34,598 nucleotides of DNA. Origin: Cytophagales bacterium CG12_big_fil_rev_8_21_14_0_65_40_12. Lineage in GTDB: Bacteria; Bacteroidota; Bacteroidia; Cytophagales; Cyclobacteriaceae. The notes under the pieces were generated by a model. It had not been told where the DNA came from. It saw nothing but the letters and a program-made list of their open reading frames with translations, and ran no database searches. The stretch is taken from contig PCUU01000045.1 in the NCBI GenBank assembly GCA_002786855.1, positions 1 to 34,598 on the forward strand, read 5' to 3'. Below are positions 1-8,406 of the stretch, piece by piece. The position numbers were made by a program, and so were the translations under genes. The first letter of the stretch is position 1. Each line of letters begins with the position of its first letter.

Positions 1-1
1 A

Positions 2-439
2 AACACACAAGTAGTTGAATCATTAAAGCAGCTATTAATTAACTATCAGGTACATTATCAAAACCTTAGACTATTTCATTGGAATGTTAAAGGCCCATTC
101 TTCTTCGTTCTGCACGCTAAATTTGAAGAACTTTATTTAGACGCTGCGCTGAAAGTAGACGAAATTGCCGAACGCATTCTCGCCTTAGAAGGTACACCAA
201 AAGGTTCGTTGAAAAACATTTTAAAGCATGCACAAATCGAGTCATATGACGAGGTGATCAATGCCGAAAATATGGTAGAAGCCATCGTGAGTGCAAATGC
301 CATTTTGATTGCCAATGTAGAAGAACTTTTAAAAATAGCTGCTGAGGCCAATGACGAAGGTACTCTTGATATCTTTACCAGCTACATCCAGTTATTGCAG
401 AAAGAGAATTGGATGTTGAAATCGTTTTTAAAAAGCTAA
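2..439 (+). CDS. dps: Dps/ferritin-like DNA-protecting protein (5' end outside window)
   Basis: Dps proteins are dodecameric miniferritins that oxidise and store iron with hydrogen peroxide and protect DNA in stationary phase. The reading frame is open from base 2, and about 10-15 N-terminal residues appear to be missing. The visible part begins with a helix containing FHWNVKGPFF, followed by HAKFEELY and then LKVDEIAERILALEG. This is the standard Dps ferroxidase layout, with the His of HW, the His upstream of FEELY, and the Asp and Glu of DEIAE at the subunit interface. The C-terminal helix ends in LLQKENWMLKSFL, as in Dps, with no long DNA-binding tail. The stop codon is one base before the next gene, so the two are probably co-transcribed. 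The family call is firm; the symbol follows the family. Confidence 0.9.
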   Translation, partial: NTQVVESLKQLLINYQVHYQNLRLFHWNVKGPFFFVLHAKFEELYLDAALKVDEIAERILALEGTPKGSLKNILKHAQIESYDEVINAENMVEAIVSANAILIANVEELLKIAAEANDEGTLDIFTSYIQLLQKENWMLKSFLKS

Positions 440-440
440 T

Positions 441-827
441 ATGAATTTTCATACCAGGAAATGGGTAAAGCCAGAAGACCTCAATCCGAATGGTTCATTA
501 TTCGGAGGTCGTCTTCTGGAATGGATTGATGAGGAAGCGGCACTTTACACCATTGTGCAGCTTGAAAATAAGCGCATTGTCACCAAATTCATTTCAGAAA
601 TTAATTTCATCAACGCCCCAGTCCAAGGCGATATTATAGAAATAGGTATTGAAGCCGTTGCCTTTGGTAACAGCTCGATTACGCTTCGATGCGAAGTAAG
701 GAATAAACTTACCCGAGAGGATATTCTGAGCATTGACAAAATCATTATGGTGAACCTCGGAGAAGACGGCAAACCCGCTGCTCATGGTAAAACGAAGATT
801 CAGTTTGTAAGGGATAGGTTAGGTTAA
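441..827 (+). CDS. acyl-CoA thioesterase, hotdog fold, YciA/BACH-like
   Basis: A 128-residue single hotdog domain that hydrolyses acyl-CoA thioesters in the cytoplasm. The diagnostic region NPNGSLFGGRLLEWIDEEAA (residues about 15-34) carries the N-x-x-G-x-x-FGG motif and the Asp of the hotdog helix used by YciA-type acyl-CoA hydrolases. The segment after it (FISEINFINAPVQGDIIEI) matches the family's second strand region. The length is usual for a single-domain bacterial member. The gene starts one base after the dps stop codon, suggesting translational coupling. The natural substrate cannot be told from sequence. The partner (Dps) does not point to a specific pathway. Confidence 0.85.
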   Translation: MNFHTRKWVKPEDLNPNGSLFGGRLLEWIDEEAALYTIVQLENKRIVTKFISEINFINAPVQGDIIEIGIEAVAFGNSSITLRCEVRNKLTREDILSIDKIIMVNLGEDGKPAAHGKTKIQFVRDRLG

Positions 828-863
828 GATTCAAACTCTGGGATTATCAACCCATGTCATTGA

Positions 864-915
864 ATAGATTTTCATCCTGAGGCACGAAGGAACTTAAGAC
901 CCTTCGTGTCTTAGG
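864..915. repeat. REP-like intergenic hairpin, copy 1
   Basis: Downstream of the thioesterase gene. Arms CCTGAGGCACGAAGG (876-890) and CCTTCGTGTCTTAGG (901-915) pair over 15 positions. Thirteen pairs are perfect and two are G-U in RNA, around a 10-base loop. There is no T-run, so this is a dispersed hairpin repeat rather than a clean terminator. A decayed relative lies at 2785-2830. The remaining part of the 828-1101 gap shows no gene. Confidence 0.6.
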
Positions 916-1101
916 GAAAGAATATTAAGGGCTAACTGCTATTCCTGAAATTTCGCCTTCAGGGGAAAAGGATGAATCACTAATATAGATTTTTCACAAA
1001 AGATTAATATAGAAAAAAGGCGGTTCATCGGAGAAGATTTAAGATATTGATTTGCATTAACTTGAATTGTCTTTTTAAAGCATCAATCAACCTTTAACCC
1101 A

Positions 1102-2736
1102 ATGAACATTCTTCTCAGTTACCCTATTTTTCCAACAAGTTTTTGGTCATTTGAAAAAGCAGTGCAAGGCATTGGTAAAAAGGCATTTATGCCGCCATTA
1201 AGTCTCGTAACTGTCGCTGCTTTGCTCCCTCAAGAATGGAATTACCGATTGAAGGACAGGAACATTGAGCCTGTAACAGAAGACGATTGGGAGTGGGCCG
1301 ATATGGTAATGTTTTCTGGCATGATTGCTCAAAAGGAAGACTTTATGGGGCAAATCAAAGAGGCAAAAAGGCGAGGAAAACCCGTAGTGGTAGGAGGGCC
1401 TTATGCGACTTCTTTGCCTAACGATATGCTCAATGCTGGTGCTGACTTTCTGGTATTGGATGAAGGGGAATATACAATCAGTTTATTTGTTGATGCGCTA
1501 AAAAGAGGTGAAACATCGGGTATTTTTCGATCAAAGGACAAGCCAGACGTAACATTAAGCCCTGTGCCACGCTTTGATTTACTTGATATGGATGCTTATT
1601 TCTTGATGGCCATCCAATACTCAAGAGGCTGTCCTTTTCAGTGTGAATTCTGTGATATTATTATTTTGTATGGTCGAAAACCACGCACAAAAACGTTTAG
1701 TCAAGTTGAAAAGGAATTGGATGCACTACTGAAATTAGGCTGGAAAGGCGGTATTTTCTTCGTTGATGATAACTTTATCGGAAATAAGCGAACCGTAAAA
1801 CCATTCCTTGAAAAACTCATCGATTGGCAGACCGATAATGGTTATCCTTTCAGTTTTACCACTGAGGCATCCATAGATATGGCGCAAGATGATGAGCTGC
1901 TTCGATTGATGGCAGTGAGTAAATTTTCTACCGTTTTCATCGGTATCGAAACGCCTGATACAGATAGTTTGAAGCTTACGCTTAAGCATCAAAACAACAG
2001 GCAGCCAATGAACGAGTCGTTGGAGAAAATTGCTAAATCTGGACTTAGGATTATGGCTGGGTTCATCATTGGTTTTGATGGTGAAAAGAAGGGAGCAGGG
2101 CCTCGTGTTTTTGAATTCGCAACACAAAATGCAATTCCAGGAGTGACATTCAGTATGTTGCAAGCGCTGCCCGGCACTGCTTTATGGGACAGACTCAAAG
2201 TTGAAAATAGGCTCTTGGATGATGCTAACCTCAATCAAACCACCTTATTGAATTTTATACCCACTCGACCTATAGAAGATATTGCCGAAGAATATGTAGA
2301 GACGTTCTGGCAACTCTACGATCCTAAAAATTACCTTAAACGAGTGTTTGATCACTTTATGTTGGTTGGGCAAGCAGAGGTACACCGTAACCCCGAGCTG
2401 CGTAAGAAAATGGCCAATAAGCACAAGTCTGATTTCGATTTGAAAGGTGTGATTTTTGGCTTGAAAATGTTCGTGAAGATGGGATTAATCCGAAGCACAA
2501 GATTCGTGTTTTGGAAGTACTTACTCAAAATGTACAAACACAATCGAGGAGGCATTGGTAACTTCTTGACATTTGTCGTTTTCATGGAGCACTTTTTACC
2601 TTATCGCAAATTAGTGAAGAAGGAAATTGAAGCTGCTCTTAAGGCACGTGTCCATGAAGAACTTAAGGTGATGGATCCTAAGATTGAATTGTCTGAGACT
2701 TTAGAGAGTGGGATAGAGTGGTATAAAGCGAGTTAA
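1102..2736 (+). CDS. B12-binding-domain radical SAM protein with DUF4070-type C-terminus
   Basis: A 544-residue protein of the class B (cobalamin-dependent) radical SAM type. Residues about 1-150 form a Rossmann-like B12-binding domain (VVVGGPYAT and a following DEGE segment), without the DxHxxG motif, as is common in this class. The [4Fe-4S] motif CPFQCEFC is at Cys177, Cys181 and Cys184 (CxxxCxxC), followed by GRKPRTKT. FVDDNF and IGIETPD match the radical SAM barrel strands. The C-terminal 180 residues, rich in Lys and aromatics, resemble the DUF4070 region found with HpnP-like methylases. It stands alone between two intergenic repeats, so the substrate is not suggested by context. A radical SAM methyltransferase is possible, but this is inference. 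The ATG at 1102 gives a complete N-terminal domain. Confidence 0.85.
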   Translation: MNILLSYPIFPTSFWSFEKAVQGIGKKAFMPPLSLVTVAALLPQEWNYRLKDRNIEPVTEDDWEWADMVMFSGMIAQKEDFMGQIKEAKRRGKPVVVGGPYATSLPNDMLNAGADFLVLDEGEYTISLFVDALKRGETSGIFRSKDKPDVTLSPVPRFDLLDMDAYFLMAIQYSRGCPFQCEFCDIIILYGRKPRTKTFSQVEKELDALLKLGWKGGIFFVDDNFIGNKRTVKPFLEKLIDWQTDNGYPFSFTTEASIDMAQDDELLRLMAVSKFSTVFIGIETPDTDSLKLTLKHQNNRQPMNESLEKIAKSGLRIMAGFIIGFDGEKKGAGPRVFEFATQNAIPGVTFSMLQALPGTALWDRLKVENRLLDDANLNQTTLLNFIPTRPIEDIAEEYVETFWQLYDPKNYLKRVFDHFMLVGQAEVHRNPELRKKMANKHKSDFDLKGVIFGLKMFVKMGLIRSTRFVFWKYLLKMYKHNRGGIGNFLTFVVFMEHFLPYRKLVKKEIEAALKARVHEELKVMDPKIELSETLESGIEWYKAS

Positions 2737-2784
2737 TAAGGGCTTTTTGTTCCATCTAGTAAGCGTTTCAATTGCTGTTATTAT

Positions 2785-2830
2785 ATAGATTTCTATCCTG
2801 ACGTAGGAATGAACTTTTAGACCCTTCGTG
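2785..2830. repeat. degenerate copy 2 of the 864-915 hairpin repeat
   Basis: This segment shares ATAGATT, then TATCCTGA, then GAACTT and AGACCCTTCGTG in the same order and spacing as the copy at 864-915. Its left arm has decayed (CGTAGGAATG in place of GGCACGAAGG), so the hairpin is mostly lost. The two copies flank the radical SAM gene in the same orientation. Confidence 0.5.
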
Positions 2831-3011
2831 CCTGCACTACTCTTTGGCGCAGACTTGAACAAACTAGGAGCGGAAGACGATGGTAGAGATGATCTATTCA
2901 TTTCATGCTTTCTGCCTCTGCTGTTCAAAACCAACCCCAATAAAGAGTAATTTTTTTGTGTCCTGCGCAGCCAAACTTCAACGAGAGCAGTAAGGGGGAA
3001 AACTGCTGATT

Positions 3012-3593
3012 ATGAAAAAGAATTTTTTACACTTGATGTTGCTTGTCACTTTTGTCATTTCTGCTTGTGGTGGTGGCAGTGAAAGCGAACCTGACCCTTG
3101 TAGCATTCCCATTAACCTCACTGTTTCTAATCAACAAAACGCTGCCGCTGGTCAATCAACAGGCTCGTTTGTGGTGATGGCTACTGGTGGGAATGGGGGA
3201 TTTCAATACCAATTGAACAATGGTAGCTTTCAGTCTTCGGGTACTTTTAATGGGTTGGCAGCTGGTAGCTATAATGTTACCGCAAGAGATAGTCAGCAAT
3301 GTACCCAGACGATTCAAGTTACGGTAGATGAAGACGCCCAAACCAGCGTGCCGTCTTTTGCCAATGTAGTATTGCCAATTATGCAAAGTTTTTGTGCTAC
3401 CTCTGGGTGTCACGTGACAGGAGGCTCGGCACCTTTTACAATTACAGGACATGAGGACGTTGCACCGAGGGCGACCAGTATTAAATCCCGCGTGGCAGCG
3501 CAAACAATGCCACCATCGGGTTCAGCATCATTAAGCAGCAATCAAATCTCTGCTATCGTGGCATGGGTAGATGGAGGGGCGCCAAATAATTAG
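3012..3593 (+). CDS. lipoprotein with SprB-like repeat and cytochrome-c-like tail
   Basis: A 193-residue predicted lipoprotein. A signal peptide ends in a lipobox-like VISAC followed by GGG, so Cys19 is the likely lipidated residue. Residues about 30-105 resemble one SprB-type repeat found in Bacteroidota surface proteins (GGNGGFQYQLNNG, then FNGLAAGSYNVTARD). The C-terminal about 75 residues carry FCATSGCHVTGG. This is a Cys-x4-Cys-His arrangement rather than CxxCH, followed by a MPPSG segment and IVAWVDGGAPNN. This tail pattern is common in Bacteroidota c-type-cytochrome-like domains, where the Met of MPP is a candidate axial ligand. Covalent haem attachment to the CX4CH form is uncertain. 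Hairpin arms AGCAGT/ACTGCT (2986-3007) sit just upstream. No partner genes suggest a pathway. Confidence 0.7.
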   Translation: MKKNFLHLMLLVTFVISACGGGSESEPDPCSIPINLTVSNQQNAAAGQSTGSFVVMATGGNGGFQYQLNNGSFQSSGTFNGLAAGSYNVTARDSQQCTQTIQVTVDEDAQTSVPSFANVVLPIMQSFCATSGCHVTGGSAPFTITGHEDVAPRATSIKSRVAAQTMPPSGSASLSSNQISAIVAWVDGGAPNN

Positions 3594-3607
3594 TAGGCGT
3601 TTTTAAT

Positions 3608-3640
3608 TTTGACTTTCTGAATAAAAGTTAGTTACTTTTG
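3608..3640 (+). promoter_or_regulatory. Bacteroidota-type promoter of divIC
   Basis: TTTG at 3608-3611, a 21-base spacer, and TACTTTTG at 3633-3640 match the primary-sigma consensus TTTG-N19-21-TAnnTTTG exactly. Only four bases (TAAT) separate the -7 box from the ATG at 3645, so the predicted start of transcription falls on or within about two bases of the start codon. Confidence 0.8.
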
Positions 3641-3644
3641 TAAT

Positions 3645-3944
3645 ATGAAGACTTTCACCAAAGTACCCCGCTTCATGAAAAGTTTCTACTTTCTTTTCGG
3701 AGCCTTCTTCGTTGTTTGGATGTTGTTTGTGGATTCAAACGACTTCGTGACCCAGATTAGATTACGATCTAAACTCAATGCACTTGAGGGTCAAAAGGAA
3801 TATTACCTTGAAAAAAAGGTTGAGGTCCTGAAAAATCGTGAAGAGCTAACCACCAACCAAGAATTGTTGGAAAAATTTGCTCGTGAGAAATATTTAATGA
3901 AAAAAAGTTCGGAAGATCTCTATGTTGTCGTAACCGAAGATTAG
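3645..3944 (+). CDS. FtsB/DivIC-family septum formation initiator
   Basis: A 99-residue bitopic membrane protein of the divisome. A short basic N-terminus is followed by one transmembrane helix (about residues 14-30, FYFLFGAFFVVWMLFV). A periplasmic coiled coil then runs from about residue 38 to 80 (heptad-like LRSKLNALEGQKEYYLEKKV). It ends with EKFAREKYLMKKSSEDLY, matching the conserved FtsB/DivIC segment A-R-E-K-Y-x-M/L-K. In other bacteria this family binds FtsL and FtsQ and regulates septal peptidoglycan synthesis. The ATG at 3645 is preferred over Met11 (3675) because the KVPRFMKSFYFLFG segment looks family-conserved. That choice implies an almost leaderless mRNA. A terminator follows directly. 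Confidence 0.85.
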   Translation: MKTFTKVPRFMKSFYFLFGAFFVVWMLFVDSNDFVTQIRLRSKLNALEGQKEYYLEKKVEVLKNREELTTNQELLEKFAREKYLMKKSSEDLYVVVTED

Positions 3945-3965
3945 CCAAATAAAATATTCAAGATC

Positions 3966-3990
3966 AAGTCCTCAAACGAGGACTTTTTTC
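3966..3990 (+). terminator. intrinsic terminator after divIC
   Basis: The perfect 8-bp stem AAGTCCTC/GAGGACTT has a four-base loop (AAAC) and is followed by a T-run interrupted only by the C at 3990. It lies 21 bases after the divIC stop and separates it from the outer membrane protein gene. Confidence 0.85.
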
Positions 3991-4001
3991 GTTCTACCAA
4001 T

Positions 4002-4589
4002 ATGAAAAGATTCTGCACCTTATACATTGTGCTCTTTGCCATCGCTCCTGCTTTAAATGCTCAGGTGTACTTCGAAGAAAAAGAGGAACAAAAGACTGAT
4101 TCTGTAAAGACCAGTGATTTTAAAGAACGAGTGTATACTGGAGGCAATTTTTCATTGAACCTTGGTAGTAACTTCAGCTATATCGACATCTCTCCTTTGG
4201 CGGGTTACATGCTAACGCCAACTTTGTCGGTTGGCTTAGGGGCCACTTATCTATACCTTTCGCGCAAATATGTTATTCTTCCTTCAGGAAATACCTTTAA
4301 GGTAAACAGCAGCGTGTATGGCGGAAGGACCTTTATGAGGAAGAATATCCTTGAAACCTATTTTGCACATATGGAATTTGAAGCCTTGAATGTTGAGTTT
4401 GCATCGAATACCAATAATGAGAATACGATAAGGGAATGGGTGCCTGGTTTATTTATTGGTGGTGGCATTTTTCAACCTGTGTTGGGCAGAGGAGGCGTCA
4501 ACCTTACCATTCTCTACAACCTATTGCACGATGAGCTTAAATCACCCTATAACAGTGCATTTGTAATTAGGGCTGGGGTAACGCTTTAA
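4002..4589 (+). CDS. predicted outer membrane beta-barrel protein
   Basis: A 195-residue protein with a clear Sec signal peptide, cleaved probably after ALNA (residue 20). After a charged stretch (EEKEEQKTD) come repeated amphipathic strands with Gly/aromatic alternation, such as GGNFSLNLGSNFSYIDISPL and VGLGATYLYLSRKYV. The protein ends in FVIRAGVTL, with alternating hydrophobic residues typical of the last strand of an outer membrane barrel. It resembles the small eight-stranded-type barrels common in Bacteroidota, but no specific family is recognised. Its stop codon directly abuts the stop of the convergent Ldh-family gene, with no base between. It lies just after a terminator and so must have its own promoter, although no good box is visible in the 11-base gap. 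Confidence 0.65.
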   Translation: MKRFCTLYIVLFAIAPALNAQVYFEEKEEQKTDSVKTSDFKERVYTGGNFSLNLGSNFSYIDISPLAGYMLTPTLSVGLGATYLYLSRKYVILPSGNTFKVNSSVYGGRTFMRKNILETYFAHMEFEALNVEFASNTNNENTIREWVPGLFIGGGIFQPVLGRGGVNLTILYNLLHDELKSPYNSAFVIRAGVTL

Positions 4590-5666
4590 CTACTTAAACT
4601 CAACCCCAAACTTTTCTCCAACAGCTTTTAAGTCATCAACGACAGGTTGCAATAACGGAATACCTTCAGCCATACGGATCGCTTCCATTTTTCTTTCTGG
4701 GTCTCCAGGGATCACAACAGGCTGACTAGGATCAATAGGGGTAGAATTTCTAAAACGCTGGATCCAATTGTCCATATGAGATTTGAAATCTTCCGCAGGT
4801 CGGAATGCATCTACTCTCATAGCGCCAAAGAAATGCCCTAAACCTTCGCCTACTGGATCGCTCACCGGATCAATAAAGCTTACAAATGGCGGAGCCCAAG
4901 GCCCGTAATTTGCCCCTGAAAGTACAGCCGAAAAAATATCCACTATCGAACCGAGAATATAGCCTTTATGGCTACCATGCAAGCGGCTTCCACCCAAAGG
5001 CCTTAATGCACCTCCCTCATTTACTCCGAAAGAATTTGTGGTTTCTAAGCCCTCTTTGTCTTGAAGCCAGCCTTGGGGGGCAGGGTCGCCTTTGCGCTGA
5101 AGTATCTCTAGTTTGCCATTGGCGGCAGTAGTGGTTGCAAAATCACCTACAAAATGAGGTTCTGTTCCTGCTGGAATGGCCACGGCTATAGGGTTGGTGC
5201 CGAGCATTCTTTCTTTCGAGAAAGTCGGAGAAACTAATGGACTGGCATTGGTCATCGAAATGCCAATCATATCCTTTTCAACCGCCATTAGTGAATGGTA
5301 GCCAGCAATTCCATAATGATTAGAATTTCTAACAGCGACCCAGCCAGTGCCTACTTTTTCGGCTTTTTCCATCGCAATTTTCATTGCGAAAGGAGCTACT
5401 ACAAGCCCCAAGCCCGCATCTCCGTCCACAACAGCCGTACTTGGCGTTTCATGAACTACCTTAATATTAGGAGTAGCGTTGATTCTACCCTTTTCCCAAA
5501 GTCTTACATATCCCTTAAGTCTTGCAACGCCATGAGAATCAATTCCTCTTAAATCTGCTGAAAGCAATGTCTTTGTGGCTTGATCTGCCTCGACTTCGGG
5601 ACAGCCCATGGCCAGAAAAACAGATTTTGAGAAATTGAAAAGGGATTTATATGCGTAATTGGCCAT
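4590..5666 (-). CDS. Ldh-family (malate/L-lactate dehydrogenase type) oxidoreductase
   Basis: A 358-residue NAD(P)-dependent 2-hydroxyacid (or delta1-piperideine-2-carboxylate-type) oxidoreductase of the Ldh2/MDH2 family. This family is unrelated to classical MDH. Family segments are present in order: DLRGIDSHGVARL near residue 38 with the conserved Ser-His, VVDGDAGLGLVVAPFAM, RNSNHYGIAGYHS with the conserved Asn-His-x-Gly, MTNASPLVSP, LGTNPIAVAIP, and LGGSRLHGSHKGYILG. Length is normal for the family. Members act on malate, lactate, ureidoglycolate, sulfolactate or cyclic imino acids, and sequence alone does not choose among them. The gene lies 15 bases downstream of ppx/gppA, probably in one transcript, though no functional link is obvious. 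Confidence 0.85.
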   Translation of the reverse strand: MANYAYKSLFNFSKSVFLAMGCPEVEADQATKTLLSADLRGIDSHGVARLKGYVRLWEKGRINATPNIKVVHETPSTAVVDGDAGLGLVVAPFAMKIAMEKAEKVGTGWVAVRNSNHYGIAGYHSLMAVEKDMIGISMTNASPLVSPTFSKERMLGTNPIAVAIPAGTEPHFVGDFATTTAANGKLEILQRKGDPAPQGWLQDKEGLETTNSFGVNEGGALRPLGGSRLHGSHKGYILGSIVDIFSAVLSGANYGPWAPPFVSFIDPVSDPVGEGLGHFFGAMRVDAFRPAEDFKSHMDNWIQRFRNSTPIDPSQPVVIPGDPERKMEAIRMAEGIPLLQPVVDDLKAVGEKFGVEFK

Positions 5667-5681
5667 AAATGGAGGGTTTTA

Positions 5682-6644
5682 TTACTGATTAATTTCCTCT
5701 TCCTTTTCTTCCTCTATCGAAGAAAGAAGCGAAAACAATACACCTTCTTTAAGTGCATAAGCACAAGCGGTGATGGTATTGGTTTTTAAATGCTGAAGAA
5801 CAAAGTTGATTAAACAAGCCGCAACTACAATCATATCCACTCTCATGGTGACCATGCCGGGTATTTCTAGTCGTTGCTGTTTGTTTTTTGTAATCAATTC
5901 TTGATAAATATTTTGAAAATCAGATCGACTTAATTCGAAGGTCAGCGATTCCGAATCTTTTATGATGTTATTTTCTTGGGTATGAATTTCGGTGAGCGTG
6001 TCGAATGTTCCTGAACAACCAATTAGGTTTTGAGGCTTGAATTCTTCAATGGCAAGCAATAGCGAATCTAATTCAGCTGCCAGCCAAATACCCATTTCTT
6101 CTATCTTAGAGGCGGGCATAGGGTCAATGCCATGAAACTTGTCCAACAGACGTTGTGCACCAATTTCAAAACTTTGCTTCCAGAGTATTTGGCTTTCCGT
6201 GCCAATGATAAACTCTACACTTCCGCCACCAATATCCATTACCAATTGTGGTCTGTCATCGAAAGGGACGGCCCATTTGGCACCGTAAAAAATAAGCTCA
6301 GCCTCTTTGTCGCCAGAGATGATATTAATTTCTATTCCAGTTTGTGATTTGATCTCATCGAGCAGTTGTTGCCCGTTTTTGGCTGATCTGATTGCGCTGG
6401 TTGCCACACCAGTGATTTTTGAGACATGAAATTGATCGGTAACCGTCTTAAAAACCTTAAGCGTATGGAGGGCACGCTTTTGTGCATCGGCTGAAATTCT
6501 ACCTTTACTGATGCCGTTTTTGCCAATTTTTACCGCTATTTTTTCTTTATAGAGCGTTTTTAACACCTTGTTCTCACTGATTTCAACAATGAACAAGTGA
6601 AAGGTGTTGGTGCCTAAATCTATAATTGCAATGCGCTCTTTCAT
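5682..6644 (-). CDS. Ppx/GppA family exopolyphosphatase
   Basis: A 320-residue protein of the ASKHA fold that removes phosphate from polyphosphate or from pppGpp. The ATPase-like phosphate-1 motif IIDLGTNTFHLFI is at the very N-terminus. The phosphate-2 motif VMDIGGGSVEFIIG and an IGCSGTFDTLTEI segment follow. The protein is of the short type, lacking the C-terminal HD-like domain of E. coli Ppx. An upstream extension to 6764 is open, but the Met at 6644 places the motif correctly and has AGAGGG directly before it. A one-mismatch -7 box (TATCTTCG, minus strand) lies upstream. Whether the substrate is polyphosphate or pppGpp is not decidable here. Confidence 0.88.
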   Translation of the reverse strand: MKERIAIIDLGTNTFHLFIVEISENKVLKTLYKEKIAVKIGKNGISKGRISADAQKRALHTLKVFKTVTDQFHVSKITGVATSAIRSAKNGQQLLDEIKSQTGIEINIISGDKEAELIFYGAKWAVPFDDRPQLVMDIGGGSVEFIIGTESQILWKQSFEIGAQRLLDKFHGIDPMPASKIEEMGIWLAAELDSLLLAIEEFKPQNLIGCSGTFDTLTEIHTQENNIIKDSESLTFELSRSDFQNIYQELITKNKQQRLEIPGMVTMRVDMIVVAACLINFVLQHLKTNTITACAYALKEGVLFSLLSSIEEEKEEEINQ

Positions 6645-6746
6645 CCCTCTGGCAATTTGGGCGAAGATAAAGTATTCTACATTAAAACGAATATTTAAAG
6701 CTGGTGAATAGATGGCGAATATGTTCTTTTTTTGTCCCTGCCTCCA

Positions 6747-6754
6747 TATATTTG
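6747..6754 (+). promoter_or_regulatory. -7 box upstream of acyl-CoA carboxylase
   Basis: TATATTTG matches TAnnTTTG exactly and lies 22 bases before the ATG at 6777. No TTTG/TTG occurs at the right distance (the TTTG at 6731 is too close), so only the -7 half is supported. Confidence 0.5.
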
Positions 6755-6776
6755 ACCACCACAAAAAAGCATACCT

Positions 6777-8351
6777 ATGGCTGAGAAAAACACTCCGAAT
6801 TATAAATCAAAAGCAGAAAAGTTAGCGCTTCTTACACAAAAAAATGAAGAGGCCTTGTTGGGTGGAGGCCAAAAGAGAATTGATGCGCAGCACAAAAGAG
6901 GGAAGCTTACAGCGCGCGAAAGAGTAGAATTGCTTTTGGATGAAGGTAGTTTTGAAGAAATCGGAAAATTTGTAGAGCACCGCGCTACCGATTTTGGCCT
7001 TGAAAAGGAAATTTATTTAGGGGATGGTGTAGTTACAGGCTATGGGACTGTGCATGGTCGTTTGGTTTATATTTATTCGCAAGATTTCACCGTGTTTGGC
7101 GGCTCGCTTTCAGAAACCCATGCCGAAAAGATTGTGAAGATCATGGAACTGGCCATGAAAAATGGAGCGCCAATCATAGGTTTGAATGACTCGGGCGGTG
7201 CCCGAATTCAAGAAGGCGTAGTGTCGCTAGGCGGCTATGCCGATATTTTCTATCGCAATACATTGGCATCAGGAGTTGTTCCTCAAATCTCAGCCATTAT
7301 GGGCCCTTGCGCAGGCGGTGCCGTTTATTCGCCCGCCATTACTGACTTTATTTTCATGGTGGAAAATACCTCTTATATGTTCGTGACGGGTCCAAATGTG
7401 GTGAAGACCGTAACACAAGAGGAAGTTACTTCTGAAGAACTGGGCGGAGCAAGCACCCACAGCACCAAAAGTGGCGTTACACATTTTTCTTCTGCCAATG
7501 AGGTACAGTGTATCAACGAAATCAAACAGTTGCTCTCTTATATTCCTCAAAATTGTGAAGATACAGCTCCGGTTTATGCTTATGAATTAGGGGATGAGCA
7601 AAGGAAGAAATTGGATGATATCATCCCAGAAAACCCAAATCAACCTTACGATATGCGCGAGGTGATTGATGGTATTGTGGATGAAGACTCATTCTTCGAG
7701 GTACATAAGAATTTTGCTGAAAATATTGTGGTTGGCTTTGCACGAATTGGAGGCAGATCAATTGGGATTGTAGGCAATCAGCCTGCTTCAATGGCCGGGG
7801 TTTTAGATATTAATGCAAGTGTGAAAGGTGCTCGATTCGTGCGTTTTTGCGATTGTTTCAATGTGCCATTGCTTGTGCTAGAAGATGTTCCGGGCTTTTT
7901 ACCGGGCACAGACCAAGAATGGAATGCCATTATCACGAATGGAGCAAAGCTACTTTATGCCTTTTCAGAAGCTACAGTTCCAAGAATTACAGTGATTACT
8001 AGAAAAGCATATGGTGGAGCCTATGATGTGATGAATTCGAAACACATCGGAGCTGATATGAATTATGCGTGGCCTTCGGCCGAAATTGCAGTAATGGGGG
8101 CTAAAGGGGCTGCTGAAATTATTTTCAAGAGAGAAATTGCGACTGATTCTGATCCAGAAGTCAAACTGCAAGAGAAGGTAGATGAGTATACTGAAAAGTT
8201 CGCTAATCCATATCGCGCAGCCCGAAGAGGTTATGTGGACGAAGTGATTTTCCCTAATGAGACTAGAAAGAAATTAATCAGAGCTTTTGGAATGTTAGAG
8301 AATAAGGTGGCTACGCTGCCCAAAAAGAAACATGGTAATATTCCACTTTAA
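6777..8351 (+). CDS. pccB: acyl-CoA carboxylase beta subunit (propionyl-CoA carboxylase type)
   Basis: A 524-residue carboxyltransferase subunit that moves the carboxyl group from carboxybiotin to an acyl-CoA. The N-terminal half has [20 protein letters not shown], then [17 protein letters not shown], and the oxyanion-hole glycines in [12 protein letters not shown] and [13 protein letters not shown]. The C-terminal half has [31 protein letters not shown], and [15 protein letters not shown], with a second glycine pair. This is the PccB/AccD5-like architecture and length rather than the shorter AccD. In Bacteroidota such subunits usually act in propionyl-CoA to methylmalonyl-CoA conversion. The biotin-carrying alpha subunit is not adjacent, so the propionyl specificity in the symbol is inferred from family resemblance. 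Expression is probably from the -7 box at 6747. Confidence 0.85.
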   Translation: MAEKNTPNYKSKAEKLALLTQKNEEALLGGGQKRIDAQHKRGKLTARERVELLLDEGSFEEIGKFVEHRATDFGLEKEIYLGDGVVTGYGTVHGRLVYIYSQDFTVFGGSLSETHAEKIVKIMELAMKNGAPIIGLNDSGGARIQEGVVSLGGYADIFYRNTLASGVVPQISAIMGPCAGGAVYSPAITDFIFMVENTSYMFVTGPNVVKTVTQEEVTSEELGGASTHSTKSGVTHFSSANEVQCINEIKQLLSYIPQNCEDTAPVYAYELGDEQRKKLDDIIPENPNQPYDMREVIDGIVDEDSFFEVHKNFAENIVVGFARIGGRSIGIVGNQPASMAGVLDINASVKGARFVRFCDCFNVPLLVLEDVPGFLPGTDQEWNAIITNGAKLLYAFSEATVPRITVITRKAYGGAYDVMNSKHIGADMNYAWPSAEIAVMGAKGAAEIIFKREIATDSDPEVKLQEKVDEYTEKFANPYRAARRGYVDEVIFPNETRKKLIRAFGMLENKVATLPKKKHGNIPL

Positions 8352-8406
8352 TAGGGAAGGCCTTGAGGATTACAAAGTATCAAACGAGATTACTAAAAAC
8401 AGATAA

